A stretch of 64,000 bases of DNA from Paracoccus sp. (in: a-proteobacteria). Lineage in GTDB: Bacteria > Pseudomonadota > Alphaproteobacteria > Rhodobacterales > Rhodobacteraceae. This document shows, one piece after another, positions 30,122 to 38,854 of this stretch. A program made the position numbers and the translations under genes. Where the stretch lies: NCBI RefSeq assembly GCF_030538495.1, contig NZ_JAUNTW010000005.1, positions 124,001-188,000 on the forward strand. The letters run 5' to 3'. Within the stretch, counting starts at the first letter, position 1, and every line of letters begins with the position of its first letter. The notes beneath the pieces were generated by a model. The model did not search any database and was not told where the DNA came from. It saw only the letters and a list, made by a program, of their open reading frames with translations.

Positions 30122-30568
30122 ACGCTTATCGCGCGCCGGTCTGGTCACGGGTTTGTGAAGGGTGGCGCGCGCATAAAATCTGGGGAATTTATGTCATTTA
30201 TGCGCAGGAATTTAACGAAAATCACCGGCGCACCGCCCGCTATGGCCGCGACGAATGAACGCGGCCAAAGCGGTTTCAATTTCGGCAGACCCGCCCGTGC
30301 CGTTACAGCAGCGACAGCCCATTCGCATTCTGTCAAACCGCAGGATAGGGGCAACACCGCCCGCAGGCAATGGGCGTGTGCGGGGCCGATTCGCGCGTGA
30401 TCGGTGGCCCGCCTGCGCGATTATCAGGGCGTGGATGACGCGCCAAACTTATCAGACCCGGCATAATAAAACGGCCGGCTAAACATAAATTAAGAAACCC
30501 ATCAGCTTTGTGATCGTTAATGCGGCAGAAACAAACGATCATGTGCGATCAAAATAAGGGAATAACTT
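30122..30568. other. Intergenic region upstream of the PRC-barrel gene
   Basis: No gene is recognisable in these 447 bases. There are two inverted repeats: GCGCATAAA (30169-30177) with TTTATGCGC (30197-30205), and TGATCGTT (30511-30518) with AACGATCA (30534-30541). The second lies 28 bases before the start codon of the following gene and could fold in its leader or bind a regulator. The DNA from 30460 to 30568 is AT-rich and likely carries the promoter of that gene. Confidence 0.55.
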
Positions 30569-31585
30569 ATGTTGATGAAACTGATGGGCGGCGTTGCCGC
30601 ATCCGCTCTGCTGACCACTGCCGCTGTTGCTCAGGACACCGCGACCACCCCGATGGGCGGTCAGGTTGTTGTTGAACAGGCCGATCCGCAGGTTCAGGTC
30701 GATGTCCCCGCGCCCAGCGTCGAGGTGACTCAGGCCGCCCCCGAGGTGACCGTTGAACAGCCCGAGCCGACCGTGACCGTGCAGCAAGCCGCGCCCGAAG
30801 TGGTCGTTGAACAATGCGCCCCCACCATCACCGTGACGCAAGCGGCGCCCACCGTTACCGTGGACATCCCGCAGCCGCGCATCGCCGTGCGTCTGGAGGA
30901 TCCGACCGTGTCCGTGGCCCAGGGCGAAGCCCGCGTGATGGTTGACGCGCCGCAGCCGGTGGTTCGTTACGTTGCACCGGAGCCCAATATTGTGGTGCAG
31001 GACGCCGAAGCTCAGGTCCGTGTTCAGGACGCCGAAGCTCAGGTCACCGTAGACTCGGCAACCGAGGCGCGCGTGAACCTGCGCAGCCACGAACCGACTG
31101 TTAATGTTCAAGAAGCTGGCGACGCGAATGTCGTGGTCCGCGATGCCCCCGACGCCGCTGTGACCATCCAGGAAGGTGGCGCGGCTGACGTTCAGGTGAC
31201 CCAGGCGGACGCCGCTGTGGCGATCACCGGCGCGGATGTGACCCATGGTGCCTACGTCGCGCCGGCCGATGTTGCGGTCCGCGAAGGCTATGCCGTGTCG
31301 GAACCGGCGGCCCTGACCGCAGACCGTCTGACCGGCGCTTCGGTTTATTCGGCGGATGATGAAAACATCGGTTCGGTGAATGATCTGGTGCTGTCGGCAG
31401 ACGGTCAGATCGAACAGGTGATCGTCGGCGTCGGCGGCTTCCTGGGTCTGGGTCAGCGCGATGTTGCCCTGCCGCTGAACCAGATTTCGTTCCAGCAGAA
31501 CGCTGACGGTTCGGACCTGCGCGGCTATATCGCTGCCAGCTCGGACACGATCGAAAACATGCCGGAATACACCCCGGCGAACTGA
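30569..31585 (+). CDS. Exported PRC-barrel protein with a long beta-strand repeat region
   Basis: A 338-residue secreted protein of unknown function. A signal peptide (to about AVAQ, residue 22) is followed by some 200 residues of short repeats with the pattern xPxVxVxQ (for example APEVTVEQPEPTVTVQQ), alternating valines suggesting stacked beta-strands. The last 95 residues form a PRC-barrel domain (LTGASVYSADDENIGSVNDL; VALPLNQISF). A single cysteine occurs in the repeat (VVEQCAPT). The ATG at 30569 follows AAGGG. Strong hairpin terminator downstream. Similar proteins exist in related bacteria, but I know of no assigned role. Confidence 0.85.
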   Translation: MLMKLMGGVAASALLTTAAVAQDTATTPMGGQVVVEQADPQVQVDVPAPSVEVTQAAPEVTVEQPEPTVTVQQAAPEVVVEQCAPTITVTQAAPTVTVDIPQPRIAVRLEDPTVSVAQGEARVMVDAPQPVVRYVAPEPNIVVQDAEAQVRVQDAEAQVTVDSATEARVNLRSHEPTVNVQEAGDANVVVRDAPDAAVTIQEGGAADVQVTQADAAVAITGADVTHGAYVAPADVAVREGYAVSEPAALTADRLTGASVYSADDENIGSVNDLVLSADGQIEQVIVGVGGFLGLGQRDVALPLNQISFQQNADGSDLRGYIAASSDTIENMPEYTPAN

Positions 31586-31602
31586 TCGGGTGATCGGAAC
31601 GG

Positions 31603-31639
31603 GGGGCGGCTGCGTCACAAGGGTGCAGCCGCCCCTTTT
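31603..31639 (+). terminator. Rho-independent terminator after the PRC-barrel gene
   Basis: GGGGCGGCTGC (31603-31613) and GCAGCCGCCCC (31625-31635) form a perfect 11-bp stem followed by TTTT. Confidence 0.9.
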
Positions 31640-31677
31640 GCCCCCTGAATATGCACAGACAAGATAAGAGTTTCAAA

Positions 31678-32229
31678 ATGGCACAGCCCCCGATTAATGA
31701 CCCGCACAACCTGAATAATCCGCACCCCACTCAGCCGCGCGCCGATCACGCCGCGCCGCATCCGGCAGAACGGCCGCAAGAGGAAAACAAAACCAATATG
31801 ATGCCGATTATTATTGGTGTTATTGTTGTGGCGATTGTCGGGTATTTTCTGTTTTCGATGATGGGTGGCAGCAATGACACGCAAACCACGCAAACCGCGC
31901 CTGCGGCGACCGTGACCGAAACCGCGCCGGCCACGACGGAAACCGCGCCAGTGACCACGGAACCGCCGGCTGTGACCACTGAACCGGCCCCGGCTGCGAC
32001 GGAAACGCCTGCGCCCGCAACCATGGCCCCCGCAACCACGGCACCGGTCGAAACCACCCCGGCGACCACGGATGCGGCGACCGCGCCCGTGACGACCGAT
32101 GGCACGACGCAACAGACCGTGACCGTTGAAATCGTCCCCGCAGGCGAAGCGCCGGCCGCCCCGGCCACCGACGCGGACGCCACGACCATCACCGTTCCCG
32201 TCGAAGCCACGACCGCCCCGACGAACTGA
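31678..32229 (+). CDS. Single-pass membrane protein with Thr/Ala/Pro-rich tail
   Basis: The 183-residue product has a polar N-terminus of about 40 residues, one membrane helix (MMPIIIGVIVVAIVGYFLF) and a roughly 110-residue tail made almost only of Thr, Ala, Pro and Glu in TTEPAP-like units, ending with VTVEIVPAGEAP. The tail would lie in the periplasm and be disordered. I take the ATG at 31678; one at 31651 is also in frame. Codons remain GC-rich, unlike foreign DNA. Function unknown; it follows another repetitive envelope protein and has its own terminator. Confidence 0.7.
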   Translation: MAQPPINDPHNLNNPHPTQPRADHAAPHPAERPQEENKTNMMPIIIGVIVVAIVGYFLFSMMGGSNDTQTTQTAPAATVTETAPATTETAPVTTEPPAVTTEPAPAATETPAPATMAPATTAPVETTPATTDAATAPVTTDGTTQQTVTVEIVPAGEAPAAPATDADATTITVPVEATTAPTN

Positions 32230-32247
32230 TACAGGTCACCTGCACGA

Positions 32248-32281
32248 CCCCGGACCGGCCCCGCCGATCCGGGGGGTTTTT
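32248..32281 (+). terminator. Rho-independent terminator
   Basis: CCCCGGA (32248-32254) and TCCGGGG (32268-32274) pair, followed by GG and a run of five T. It closes the Thr-rich protein transcript. Confidence 0.85.
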
Positions 32282-32295
32282 ATGCGCGGAAACAC

Positions 32296-32372
32296 TGGTG
32301 ACCCCGGCAGGATTTGAACCTGCAACCTGCCCCTTAGGAGGGGGCTGCTCTATCCAGTTGAGCCACGGGGCC
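32296..32372 (-). tRNA. tRNA-Arg (anticodon CCT)
   Basis: The minus strand gives a complete 77-nt cloverleaf including an encoded CCA. The acceptor stem is GGCCCCG with CGGGGTC, the T loop contains GGTTCGAATCC and the anticodon loop CTCCTAA shows anticodon CCT, reading AGG. No integrase or attachment duplication is visible next to it. Confidence 0.95.
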
Positions 32373-32440
32373 AGTGGCGCAGCAATACCGCGTCCGGGCG
32401 GGGTTTGACAAGCGGTGCGCGGGCAGTTGTCGGCCCCTCT

Positions 32441-32456
32441 GATGTTCGCTAACATC
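32441..32456. promoter_or_regulatory. Palindromic operator upstream of the LacI-type gene
   Basis: GATGTTcgctAACATC is a perfect 6-bp inverted repeat with a 4-base centre, 16 bp in total as for LacI-family operators. It lies 27 bases before the regulator start codon and about 30 bases after a TTGACA (32405-32410). Its half-sites resemble those of the gluconate repressor GntR (ATGTTA). Autoregulation is likely. Confidence 0.6.
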
Positions 32457-32483
32457 GGCGGCATTTCCAAGGATTTGCCCGCC

Positions 32484-33503
32484 ATGACCCCAAACCGCCC
32501 CCGCCGCCCTCTGACCCTGCGTGACGTATCTGAGGCGTCGGGCGTCAGTGAAATGACCGTCAGCCGCGTGTTGCGCAATCGCGGCGATGTCAGCGCGGCC
32601 ACGCGGGAAAAGGTGCTGACGGCGGCGAAAACGCTGGGCTATGTGCCGAACAAAATCGCGGGCGGGCTGGCCAGCCAGCGGGTGAATCTGGTCGCGGTTG
32701 TGATCCCGTCGCTGTCGAATCTGGTCTTTCCCGACGTGCTGGGCGGGATTTCGGCGGAACTGGACGACACCGGATTGCAGCCGGTGATCGGGGTTACGAA
32801 TTATTCCCCCGCGCGCGAAGAAATGGTGCTGTATGACATGCTGTCATGGCGGCCTTCAGGGGTTATTCTGGCGGGGCTGGAACACAGCGCGGCGTCGCGG
32901 GCGATGCTGGAAAACGCAGGGATTCCCGTGGTCGAGATTATGGACGTGGACGGCCAAGGCATCGACACGCTGGTCGGCATTTCGCATATCCGCGCGGGGC
33001 AGGAAATGGCGGAACGGATCGTGCAGGCCGGATACCGGCGCATCGGTTTTGTCGGCACCCACATGCCCGAAGATCACCGCGCCCGCAAACGCCTGAACGG
33101 GTTCGAACAGGGTCTGGCGCAGGCGGGGCTGACCCTGACAGCGCGCGAATATTATCAGGGGGGATCGTCGTTATTAAAGGGGCGCGAACTGACCGAACGC
33201 ATCCTGACGCGGGTGCCGGAACTGGATTTCATCTATTATTCCAATGACATGATCGGGGCTGGGGGCTTGCTCTATTGCATGGACCAGGGCTTTGATATTC
33301 CGGGCCGTATCGGGCTGGCGGGGTTCAACGGCGTGGATTTGCTGCACGGCTTGCCGGTGCGGCTGGCCACGACGGACGCGCGGCGTCTGGACATCGGACG
33401 GCGCGCGGCGCGGCTGGTCGCGGGCAAAGACGCGGTGCCGGATGACCGGATCGTGGCGCTGACGCCCAGCTTTATCCCCGGCGACACGATCCGTCCGGTG
33501 TAA
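32484..33503 (+). CDS. LacI-family transcriptional regulator (GntR/gluconate-type)
   Basis: The 339-residue protein has the LacI helix-turn-helix at its N-terminus (TLRDVSEASGVSEMTVSRVL) with the hinge LGYVPNKIAGGLASQ, then a periplasmic-binding-protein-like sensor domain (NLVAVVIPSLSNLVFPDVL; YYSNDMIGAGGLLYCMD). The ATG at 32484 follows AAGGA; the longer frame would run through the palindromic operator. It most resembles gluconate repressors, but no gluconate genes are in view. The agl operon is the nearest sugar operon, 2.4 kb away, so control of agl is possible but unproven. Confidence 0.88.
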   Translation: MTPNRPRRPLTLRDVSEASGVSEMTVSRVLRNRGDVSAATREKVLTAAKTLGYVPNKIAGGLASQRVNLVAVVIPSLSNLVFPDVLGGISAELDDTGLQPVIGVTNYSPAREEMVLYDMLSWRPSGVILAGLEHSAASRAMLENAGIPVVEIMDVDGQGIDTLVGISHIRAGQEMAERIVQAGYRRIGFVGTHMPEDHRARKRLNGFEQGLAQAGLTLTAREYYQGGSSLLKGRELTERILTRVPELDFIYYSNDMIGAGGLLYCMDQGFDIPGRIGLAGFNGVDLLHGLPVRLATTDARRLDIGRRAARLVAGKDAVPDDRIVALTPSFIPGDTIRPV

Positions 33504-33847
33504 CGCCCCACCTGACGGATCACCAGCATCCAGCCGGCACAGGGTAAAACGCCCGTAGGCTCTCCGATCTGGTCGCGCAGGTAACGCAGGACATTCTGCC
33601 CGGACCAGACCACCGGCCCCTGACCCCGGCCCAGAATGCGACTGAGAAACCACCGGCCCTGATCCCCGACACCGGCCCGATCATCGCCCGCCACAGCCAG
33701 CCATCGGACCATGCCATCCCGCCCCTTTCATCTTGGCGCAAATATCCCGGGGGGAATCCGCGGCACGCGGATGGGGGGCTGGCCCCCCTTTGCCCCGCGC
33801 GCCGATCATGGCACAACGGCGCGGAACAGGCGAAAGGAAACGACATC
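33504..33847. other. Intergenic region between the LacI-type gene and polA
   Basis: The 344 bases hold a copy of the dispersed CAAATATCC element at the right-hand end and no clear gene. On the minus strand an open frame beginning at 33712 reads through about 70 protein-like residues (GRWFLSRILGRGQGPVVW, then NVLRYLRDQIGEPTGVLP) before running antisense into the regulator gene. It may be the remnant of a small gene. polA transcription probably starts at the right side, where GAAAGG precedes its ATG. Confidence 0.5.
33723..33788 (+). repeat. Dispersed CAAATATCC element, copy 2
   Basis: Begins CCCTTTCATCTTGGCGCAAA and continues TATCCCGGGGGG, matching copy 1 almost base for base in the first 30 positions. 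It then has its own hairpin ATCCGCggcacGCGGAT and ends GGGGGGCtgGCCCCCC. Located between the LacI-type gene and polA. Confidence 0.8.
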
Positions 33848-36646
33848 ATGACCAGCGATTTTGGCAAGGGCCACCACCTGCATCTGATCGACGGGTCGGC
33901 GTTTATCTTTCGCGCCTATCACGCGCTGCCGCCTCTGACGCGGAAATCGGACGGGGCGCCGGTGGGGGCGGTTGCGGGGTTCTGCAACATGCTGTGGAAA
34001 TACGTCACCAATGAAACCGGCAGCCACGCGCCGACCCATGCGGCGGTGATTTTTGACCACTCGTCAAAGACCTTCCGCAATGAGATTTACCCCGACTATA
34101 AGGCCAACCGCCCCCCCGCGCCGGATGATCTGATCCCGCAATTCCCGCTGACCCGCGACGCGACCCGCGCCTTTAACATCGCCTGCATCGAAACCGAAGG
34201 ATATGAGGCCGACGACATCATCGCCACCCTTGCCTGTCGGGCGCGCGATGCGGGCGGGTCGGTGACGATCATCAGCAGCGACAAAGACCTGATGCAATTG
34301 GTCGGGCAGGGCGTGGACATGCTGGACCCGATCAAGGGCAAAATCATCGGCCCGGATGAGGTCGCGGAAAAATTCGGCGTCGGTCCCGATCGTGTGGTGG
34401 ATGTGCAGGCCTTGGCCGGGGATTCGGTCGATAACGTGCCGGGCGCGCCGGGCATTGGCATCAAAACCGCCGCGCTGCTTATTCAGGAATATGGCGATCT
34501 GGAAAGCCTGCTGGACCGCGCGGGGGAAATCAAACAACCCAAGCGCCGCCAGACGCTGATTGACCATGCCGAACAGATTCGCATTTCCAAACGGCTGGTC
34601 GAACTGGACTGCAACACGCCGCTGGATGTGGCGCTGACCAGCCTTGAGGTGCGCGACCCGGACCCCGACGCGCTGTTGCCCTTCCTCGCGCAGATGGAGT
34701 TTCGGACCCTGACCGCCCGCGTGGCCGAACATCTGGGCGCGCCTGCGCCTGTGGTGCAATCCGCGCCCGTGGCGGACGCGCCCGCCGCGCCGGAACAGCC
34801 GGCGATTGATGCCGCCAGCTATGCCACCGTCACCACGGCGGACGATCTGGCCGCGTGGGTCGCGGATATTCGCGCGGCGGGGGCCGTGGCGATTGATACC
34901 GAAACCACGGGTCTGGACGAGATGCAGGCGGGGCTGGTCGGCATCTGTCTGGCGACCGCGCCGGGGCGGGCCTGCTATATCCCGGTCGGCCATATCGGCG
35001 GCACGGATGATCTGTTTGGCGCGGCGGAATTGGTGCCGGGGCAGTTGCCGATGGATCAGGTGCTGGACGCGCTGCGCGATGTGCTGACCGATCCGGGGAT
35101 TCTGAAAATCGGCCAGAACGTCAAATATGACTGGAAGATCCTCGCCCGCCACGGCATCCGCATGGCCCCGGTCGCGGATACGATGCTGATGTCCTATGCC
35201 CTGAATGCGGGGGCGCATAATCACGGCATGGACGAATTGGCCGAACGCTATCTGGGGCATAAACCCATCCCGATCAAGGACCTGATCGGGTCCGGCAAAT
35301 CGCAGATCACCTTTGCGCAGGTGCCGATTGACAAGGCCGCCCCCTACGCGGCCGAGGATGCGGATGTCACCCTGCGTCTGTATCACCATTTTGCGCCGCT
35401 GTTGCCGACGGCGCAGGTTGTGACCGCCTATGAAACGCTGGAACGTCCGTTGATCACCGTTCTGGCCGATATGGAAATGGCGGGCATCCGCATCGACACC
35501 GACACGCTGAAACGCATGTCGAACGCTTTTGCGCAGAAAATGGCGGGGCTTGAGGATGAGATTCACGCCCTCGCCGGGGAAAAATTCAATGTCGGCAGCC
35601 CGAAACAGTTGGGCGAGATTTTGTTTGACAAAATGGGGCTGGCGGGCGGAAAGACCGGCAAGACCGGGGCCTATTCCACCAGTGCCGATGTGTTAGAGGA
35701 TCTGGCCGCCGAAGGCCACGACCTGCCTGCCCGCGTGCTGGACTGGCGCGGGCTGTCGAAATTGAAATCGACCTATACCGACGCGCTGCCGACCTTTGTG
35801 AACGCGGAAACGGGGCGTGTGCATACGTCCTATTCGATTGCGGGGGCGCAGACGGGGCGGCTGGCATCCACCGATCCGAACCTGCAAAACATCCCCATCC
35901 GCACCGACGAAGGCCGCCGCATCCGTCAGGCGTTCATCGCGCCCGAAGGGCATCGGCTGGTCAGTCTGGATTACAGCCAGATTGAATTGCGGATTCTGGC
36001 GCATGTGGCCGATATTCCGGCGCTGAAACAGGCGTTCCGCGACGGCATCGACATTCACGCCATGACCGCCAGCCAGATGTTCGGCGTCCCGGTCGAAGGT
36101 ATGGACCCCATGATCCGCCGCCGCGCCAAGGCCATCAATTTCGGCGTCATCTATGGCATTTCGGGATTCGGTCTGGCGCGGAACCTGCGCATCCCGCGGG
36201 ATGAGGCGCAGGCGTTCATCAACACCTATTTCGAACGCTTCCCGGAAATCCGCGCCTATATGGATGACACGGTGGCGGCGGCAAAACGCGACGGGTTTAT
36301 TCGCACGCTGTTCGGGCGGCGGATCAACACGCCGGGGATCAACGCATCCGGCCCCGCCGCCGGGGGCGCACGCCGCGCCGCGATCAACGCGCCGATTCAG
36401 GGGGCGGCGGCGGACATTATCCGCCGCGCGATGATCCGTATGCCCGCAGCGATCGCCGATCTGCCCGCGCGGATGCTGTTGCAGGTCCATGACGAACTGG
36501 TGTTCGAGGTCCGCGACGACGCCGTGGACACCCTGATCGACGCAGCGCGTCAGGTGATGGAACGCGCCGCCGAACCCGCCGTCAAACTGTCCGTGCCGCT
36601 GATCGTCGATGCGGGGTCGGGGGCGAACTGGGCGGATGCGCATTAA
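33848..36646 (+). CDS. polA: DNA polymerase I
   Basis: The 932-residue enzyme carries all three activities. The 5'-3' exonuclease domain spans about 1-300 (HLIDGSAFIFRAYHALPP; EADDIIATLA; DKDLMQLV). The 3'-5' proofreading domain, around 320-510, keeps the DxE motif (AIDTETTGLDE). The polymerase domain has motif A LVSLDYSQIELRILAHVAD, motif B RRRAKAINFGVIYGISGFG and motif C LQVHDELVFEV. The ATG at 33848 follows GAAAGG. It is expressed alone, with a bidirectional hairpin behind it. Confidence 0.97.
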   Translation: MTSDFGKGHHLHLIDGSAFIFRAYHALPPLTRKSDGAPVGAVAGFCNMLWKYVTNETGSHAPTHAAVIFDHSSKTFRNEIYPDYKANRPPAPDDLIPQFPLTRDATRAFNIACIETEGYEADDIIATLACRARDAGGSVTIISSDKDLMQLVGQGVDMLDPIKGKIIGPDEVAEKFGVGPDRVVDVQALAGDSVDNVPGAPGIGIKTAALLIQEYGDLESLLDRAGEIKQPKRRQTLIDHAEQIRISKRLVELDCNTPLDVALTSLEVRDPDPDALLPFLAQMEFRTLTARVAEHLGAPAPVVQSAPVADAPAAPEQPAIDAASYATVTTADDLAAWVADIRAAGAVAIDTETTGLDEMQAGLVGICLATAPGRACYIPVGHIGGTDDLFGAAELVPGQLPMDQVLDALRDVLTDPGILKIGQNVKYDWKILARHGIRMAPVADTMLMSYALNAGAHNHGMDELAERYLGHKPIPIKDLIGSGKSQITFAQVPIDKAAPYAAEDADVTLRLYHHFAPLLPTAQVVTAYETLERPLITVLADMEMAGIRIDTDTLKRMSNAFAQKMAGLEDEIHALAGEKFNVGSPKQLGEILFDKMGLAGGKTGKTGAYSTSADVLEDLAAEGHDLPARVLDWRGLSKLKSTYTDALPTFVNAETGRVHTSYSIAGAQTGRLASTDPNLQNIPIRTDEGRRIRQAFIAPEGHRLVSLDYSQIELRILAHVADIPALKQAFRDGIDIHAMTASQMFGVPVEGMDPMIRRRAKAINFGVIYGISGFGLARNLRIPRDEAQAFINTYFERFPEIRAYMDDTVAAAKRDGFIRTLFGRRINTPGINASGPAAGGARRAAINAPIQGAAADIIRRAMIRMPAAIADLPARMLLQVHDELVFEVRDDAVDTLIDAARQVMERAAEPAVKLSVPLIVDAGSGANWADAH

Positions 36647-36650
36647 AAAA

Positions 36651-36671
36651 GGGGGGCGCATCGCCCCCCTT
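36651..36671. terminator. Bidirectional terminator between polA and hemN
   Basis: GGGGGGCG (36651-36658) and CGCCCCCC (36662-36669) form an 8-bp stem, preceded by AAAAAA and followed by TT, so it can end polA on the plus strand and (with the A-run read as T-run) hemN on the minus strand. Confidence 0.85.
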
Positions 36672-36676
36672 ATGGG

Positions 36677-38032
36677 TTAAACCGCCGATGAATGGCTGCC
36701 CTGCGTCACGGCATATCCATCCAAAGCCTGCGCAATCATCCGCGTCAGGGGACGGCCCGCATCGGTGATTTCCAAGGCATCGCCCGTCAGACGCACCGCA
36801 TCGCCGAACAGATCGGTCACGGGGCGGTAAATCTGCGCCTGATCGGCGGGGGTCAGGCCAAAGCGGGTTTCGATTTCAGACAGTGAAATGCGGAAATCGC
36901 ACATCAGCGCCTCGATCATGCGGCCACGCCAGTGATCTTCGGGGGTGAAGATATGCCCGCGCGATGTCGGTTGCGCCCCGGCGCGCACGGCGGCGGTATA
37001 GGCCCCCGTCGCGGGCGCGTTCTGGGCATAGCCCTGCGGATACCGCGAAATCGACGACGCGCCCAGCCCGATCAGCACCTGCGCGGGATCGTCGGTATAG
37101 CCCTGAAAATTGCGGCGCAACCGGCCCGCGGCGGCAGCATCGGCCAGCCCGTCACCCGGACGCGCGAAATGGTCGATGCCGATATCGTCGAATCCGTCCG
37201 CCACAAACAAATCGCGCGCGGTTTCAAACAGCGCCAGCCGCGATTCGCCATCGGGCAGGCTGTCATCGGGGATCATGACCTGACGTTTCGACATCCAAGG
37301 GACATGCGCATAACCATAAAGCGCGACCCGATCCGGGGCCAAAGCCAGCACCTTTTGCACCGTGTCCGACATGCGGGTGATGGTCTGATGCGGCAGGCCA
37401 TAGAGAATATCGGCGTTCAGGCTGGCAATACCGTGATCGCGGATCAGCGCCACGGTGTCGGCGGTCAGGTCGAAACTTTGCGGGCGGCCAATGGCCTGCT
37501 GAATCATCGGGTCGAAATCCTGCACCCCGATCGATGCGCGGTTCATCCCCGCCCGCGCCAATGCCGCCATGCGCGGGGCGTCGATTTCGGACGGGTCAAT
37601 CTCGACCGAGAATTCACCGCCCGGGGCCATCGGAAAGGCGTCAAAGATCGCACCCGCCAGCCGGTCGATCATGTCGGGCGACAACAATGTGGGCGTGCCG
37701 CCGCCCCAATGCAGACGCGACAACGTGACTCCGCCCGCGATTCGCGTGGACAGGTCGCGCAATTCGGTGATCAGCGTGTCCACATAGGCCGCGACCGGTT
37801 CCAGCGTCTGCGTGCCTTGGGTCCGGCAGGCGCAGAACCAACACAGCCTGCGGCAAAACGGCACATGCAGATACAGCGAAATCTGCGCATCCGGGGCAAT
37901 ATCGGCCATCCAATCGCGCACAATTGCGCCATTTACGGTCGGTTTGAACTGTGTTGCGGGGGGATAGCTGGTGTAACGCGGCGCGCGCGCGTCAAACAGC
38001 CCCAACCGTCTTAGTTGCGAAATATCACTCAT
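36677..38032 (-). CDS. hemN: Oxygen-independent coproporphyrinogen III oxidase
   Basis: HemN converts coproporphyrinogen III to protoporphyrinogen IX without oxygen, keeping heme synthesis running under anoxia. The 451-residue protein has the radical SAM motif with the fourth Cys typical of true HemN (CRRLCWFCAC, near residue 58-67) and the glycine motif LHWGGGTPTLL. The C-terminal HemN domain is present. It is divergent from the FnrL-type gene 20 bases away, and an FNR box about 36 bases upstream of its start points to oxygen control. Confidence 0.95.
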   Translation of the reverse strand: MSDISQLRRLGLFDARAPRYTSYPPATQFKPTVNGAIVRDWMADIAPDAQISLYLHVPFCRRLCWFCACRTQGTQTLEPVAAYVDTLITELRDLSTRIAGGVTLSRLHWGGGTPTLLSPDMIDRLAGAIFDAFPMAPGGEFSVEIDPSEIDAPRMAALARAGMNRASIGVQDFDPMIQQAIGRPQSFDLTADTVALIRDHGIASLNADILYGLPHQTITRMSDTVQKVLALAPDRVALYGYAHVPWMSKRQVMIPDDSLPDGESRLALFETARDLFVADGFDDIGIDHFARPGDGLADAAAAGRLRRNFQGYTDDPAQVLIGLGASSISRYPQGYAQNAPATGAYTAAVRAGAQPTSRGHIFTPEDHWRGRMIEALMCDFRISLSEIETRFGLTPADQAQIYRPVTDLFGDAVRLTGDALEITDAGRPLTRMIAQALDGYAVTQGSHSSAV

Positions 38033-38052
38033 GCGCGTATCAATGGGGCAGA

Positions 38053-38832
38053 ATGCGCGAACATACCTTGACTCAGATCAACCCCGATTCCGGGGATGCC
38101 GGACTGCACGGCGATATGCGATGCGGGGAATGCCCTATTCGTTACCGGGCCGTCTGTGCGCAATGCGATGCCGACGAATTGACCCTGCTGGAAGGGATCA
38201 AGTTTTACCGCACCTATGAAGCGGGCCAGCCCATCGTTTGGGAAGGCGACCAGATGGATTTCGTGGCGTCCGTCGTGACGGGCGTGGCGTCGCTGACCCA
38301 CACGCTTGAAGACGGGCGCACACAAATGGTCGGCCTGTTGCTGCCCAGCGATTTTCTGGGCCGTCCGGGGCGCGAGCGCGCCGCCTATCACGCGACGGCG
38401 GCGACCAAGGTGGTGCTGTGCTGTTTCCGGCGCAAGGCCTTTGATGACATGATGCGCCGCACCCCGCGCATTGCGCATCGGCTGTTGGAAATGACGCTGG
38501 ATGAACTGGATGCGGCGCGGGAATGGATGTTGCTGCTGGGCCGCAAAACCGCGCGGGAAAAGATCGCGTCCTTTATCGCGATCATCGCGCGGCGCGAAGC
38601 GGCGCTGAACAAACGCCGCCCCGGTGGCCGGATGGAGATTGACCTGCCCCTGACCCGCGAAGCCATGGCCGATTATCTGGGGGTGACGCTGGAAACCGTC
38701 AGCCGTCAGGTCAGCGCGCTGAAACGCGACGGGGTGATCGAATTGCGCGGCAAACGCGGGGTGATTTTGCCCGATTTCGCGCGTTTGGTGGACGAATCGG
38801 GCGATGATTCGGATGGCGGCTGGATCGCCTGA
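38053..38832 (+). CDS. fnrL: FnrL/FNR-type oxygen-sensing transcriptional regulator
   Basis: A Crp/FNR-family activator that uses an oxygen-labile [4Fe-4S] cluster. Of 259 residues, Cys24, Cys27, Cys35 and Cys38 form the N-terminal cluster region (CGECPIRYRAVCAQC), and Cys123/124 supply the distal ligand. A cyclic-nucleotide-binding-like fold and long dimer helix (LDELDAAREWMLLLGRKTAR) follow. The recognition helix has ETVSR, whose E-SR residues read TTGAT half-sites. The ATG at 38053 is the first near the cysteine cluster; an FNR box lies within its first codons. Paracoccus FnrP is the closest type. Confidence 0.95.
   Translation: MREHTLTQINPDSGDAGLHGDMRCGECPIRYRAVCAQCDADELTLLEGIKFYRTYEAGQPIVWEGDQMDFVASVVTGVASLTHTLEDGRTQMVGLLLPSDFLGRPGRERAAYHATAATKVVLCCFRRKAFDDMMRRTPRIAHRLLEMTLDELDAAREWMLLLGRKTAREKIASFIAIIARREAALNKRRPGGRMEIDLPLTREAMADYLGVTLETVSRQVSALKRDGVIELRGKRGVILPDFARLVDESGDDSDGGWIA
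38068..38081. promoter_or_regulatory. FNR box inside the 5' end of fnrL
   Basis: TTGACtcagATCAA matches the FNR/FnrL consensus TTGAY-N4-ATCAA with 5-bp arms. Its centre is about 42 bases upstream of the hemN start codon and about 20 bases into fnrL. Binding here could activate hemN (with an almost leaderless mRNA) and block or modulate fnrL transcription. Confidence 0.7.
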
Positions 38833-38854
38833 CGGGCGATCCAAGCCCACCCGT

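Noticed and set aside
30122..30510. Short plus-strand frames starting at 30155 and 30255
   Set aside because: They overlap each other in different frames, are Arg/Pro-rich and have no ribosome site or domain.
32296..32372. tRNA-Arg as an integration site
   Set aside because: No integrase and no second copy of the tRNA 3' end is visible in the window.
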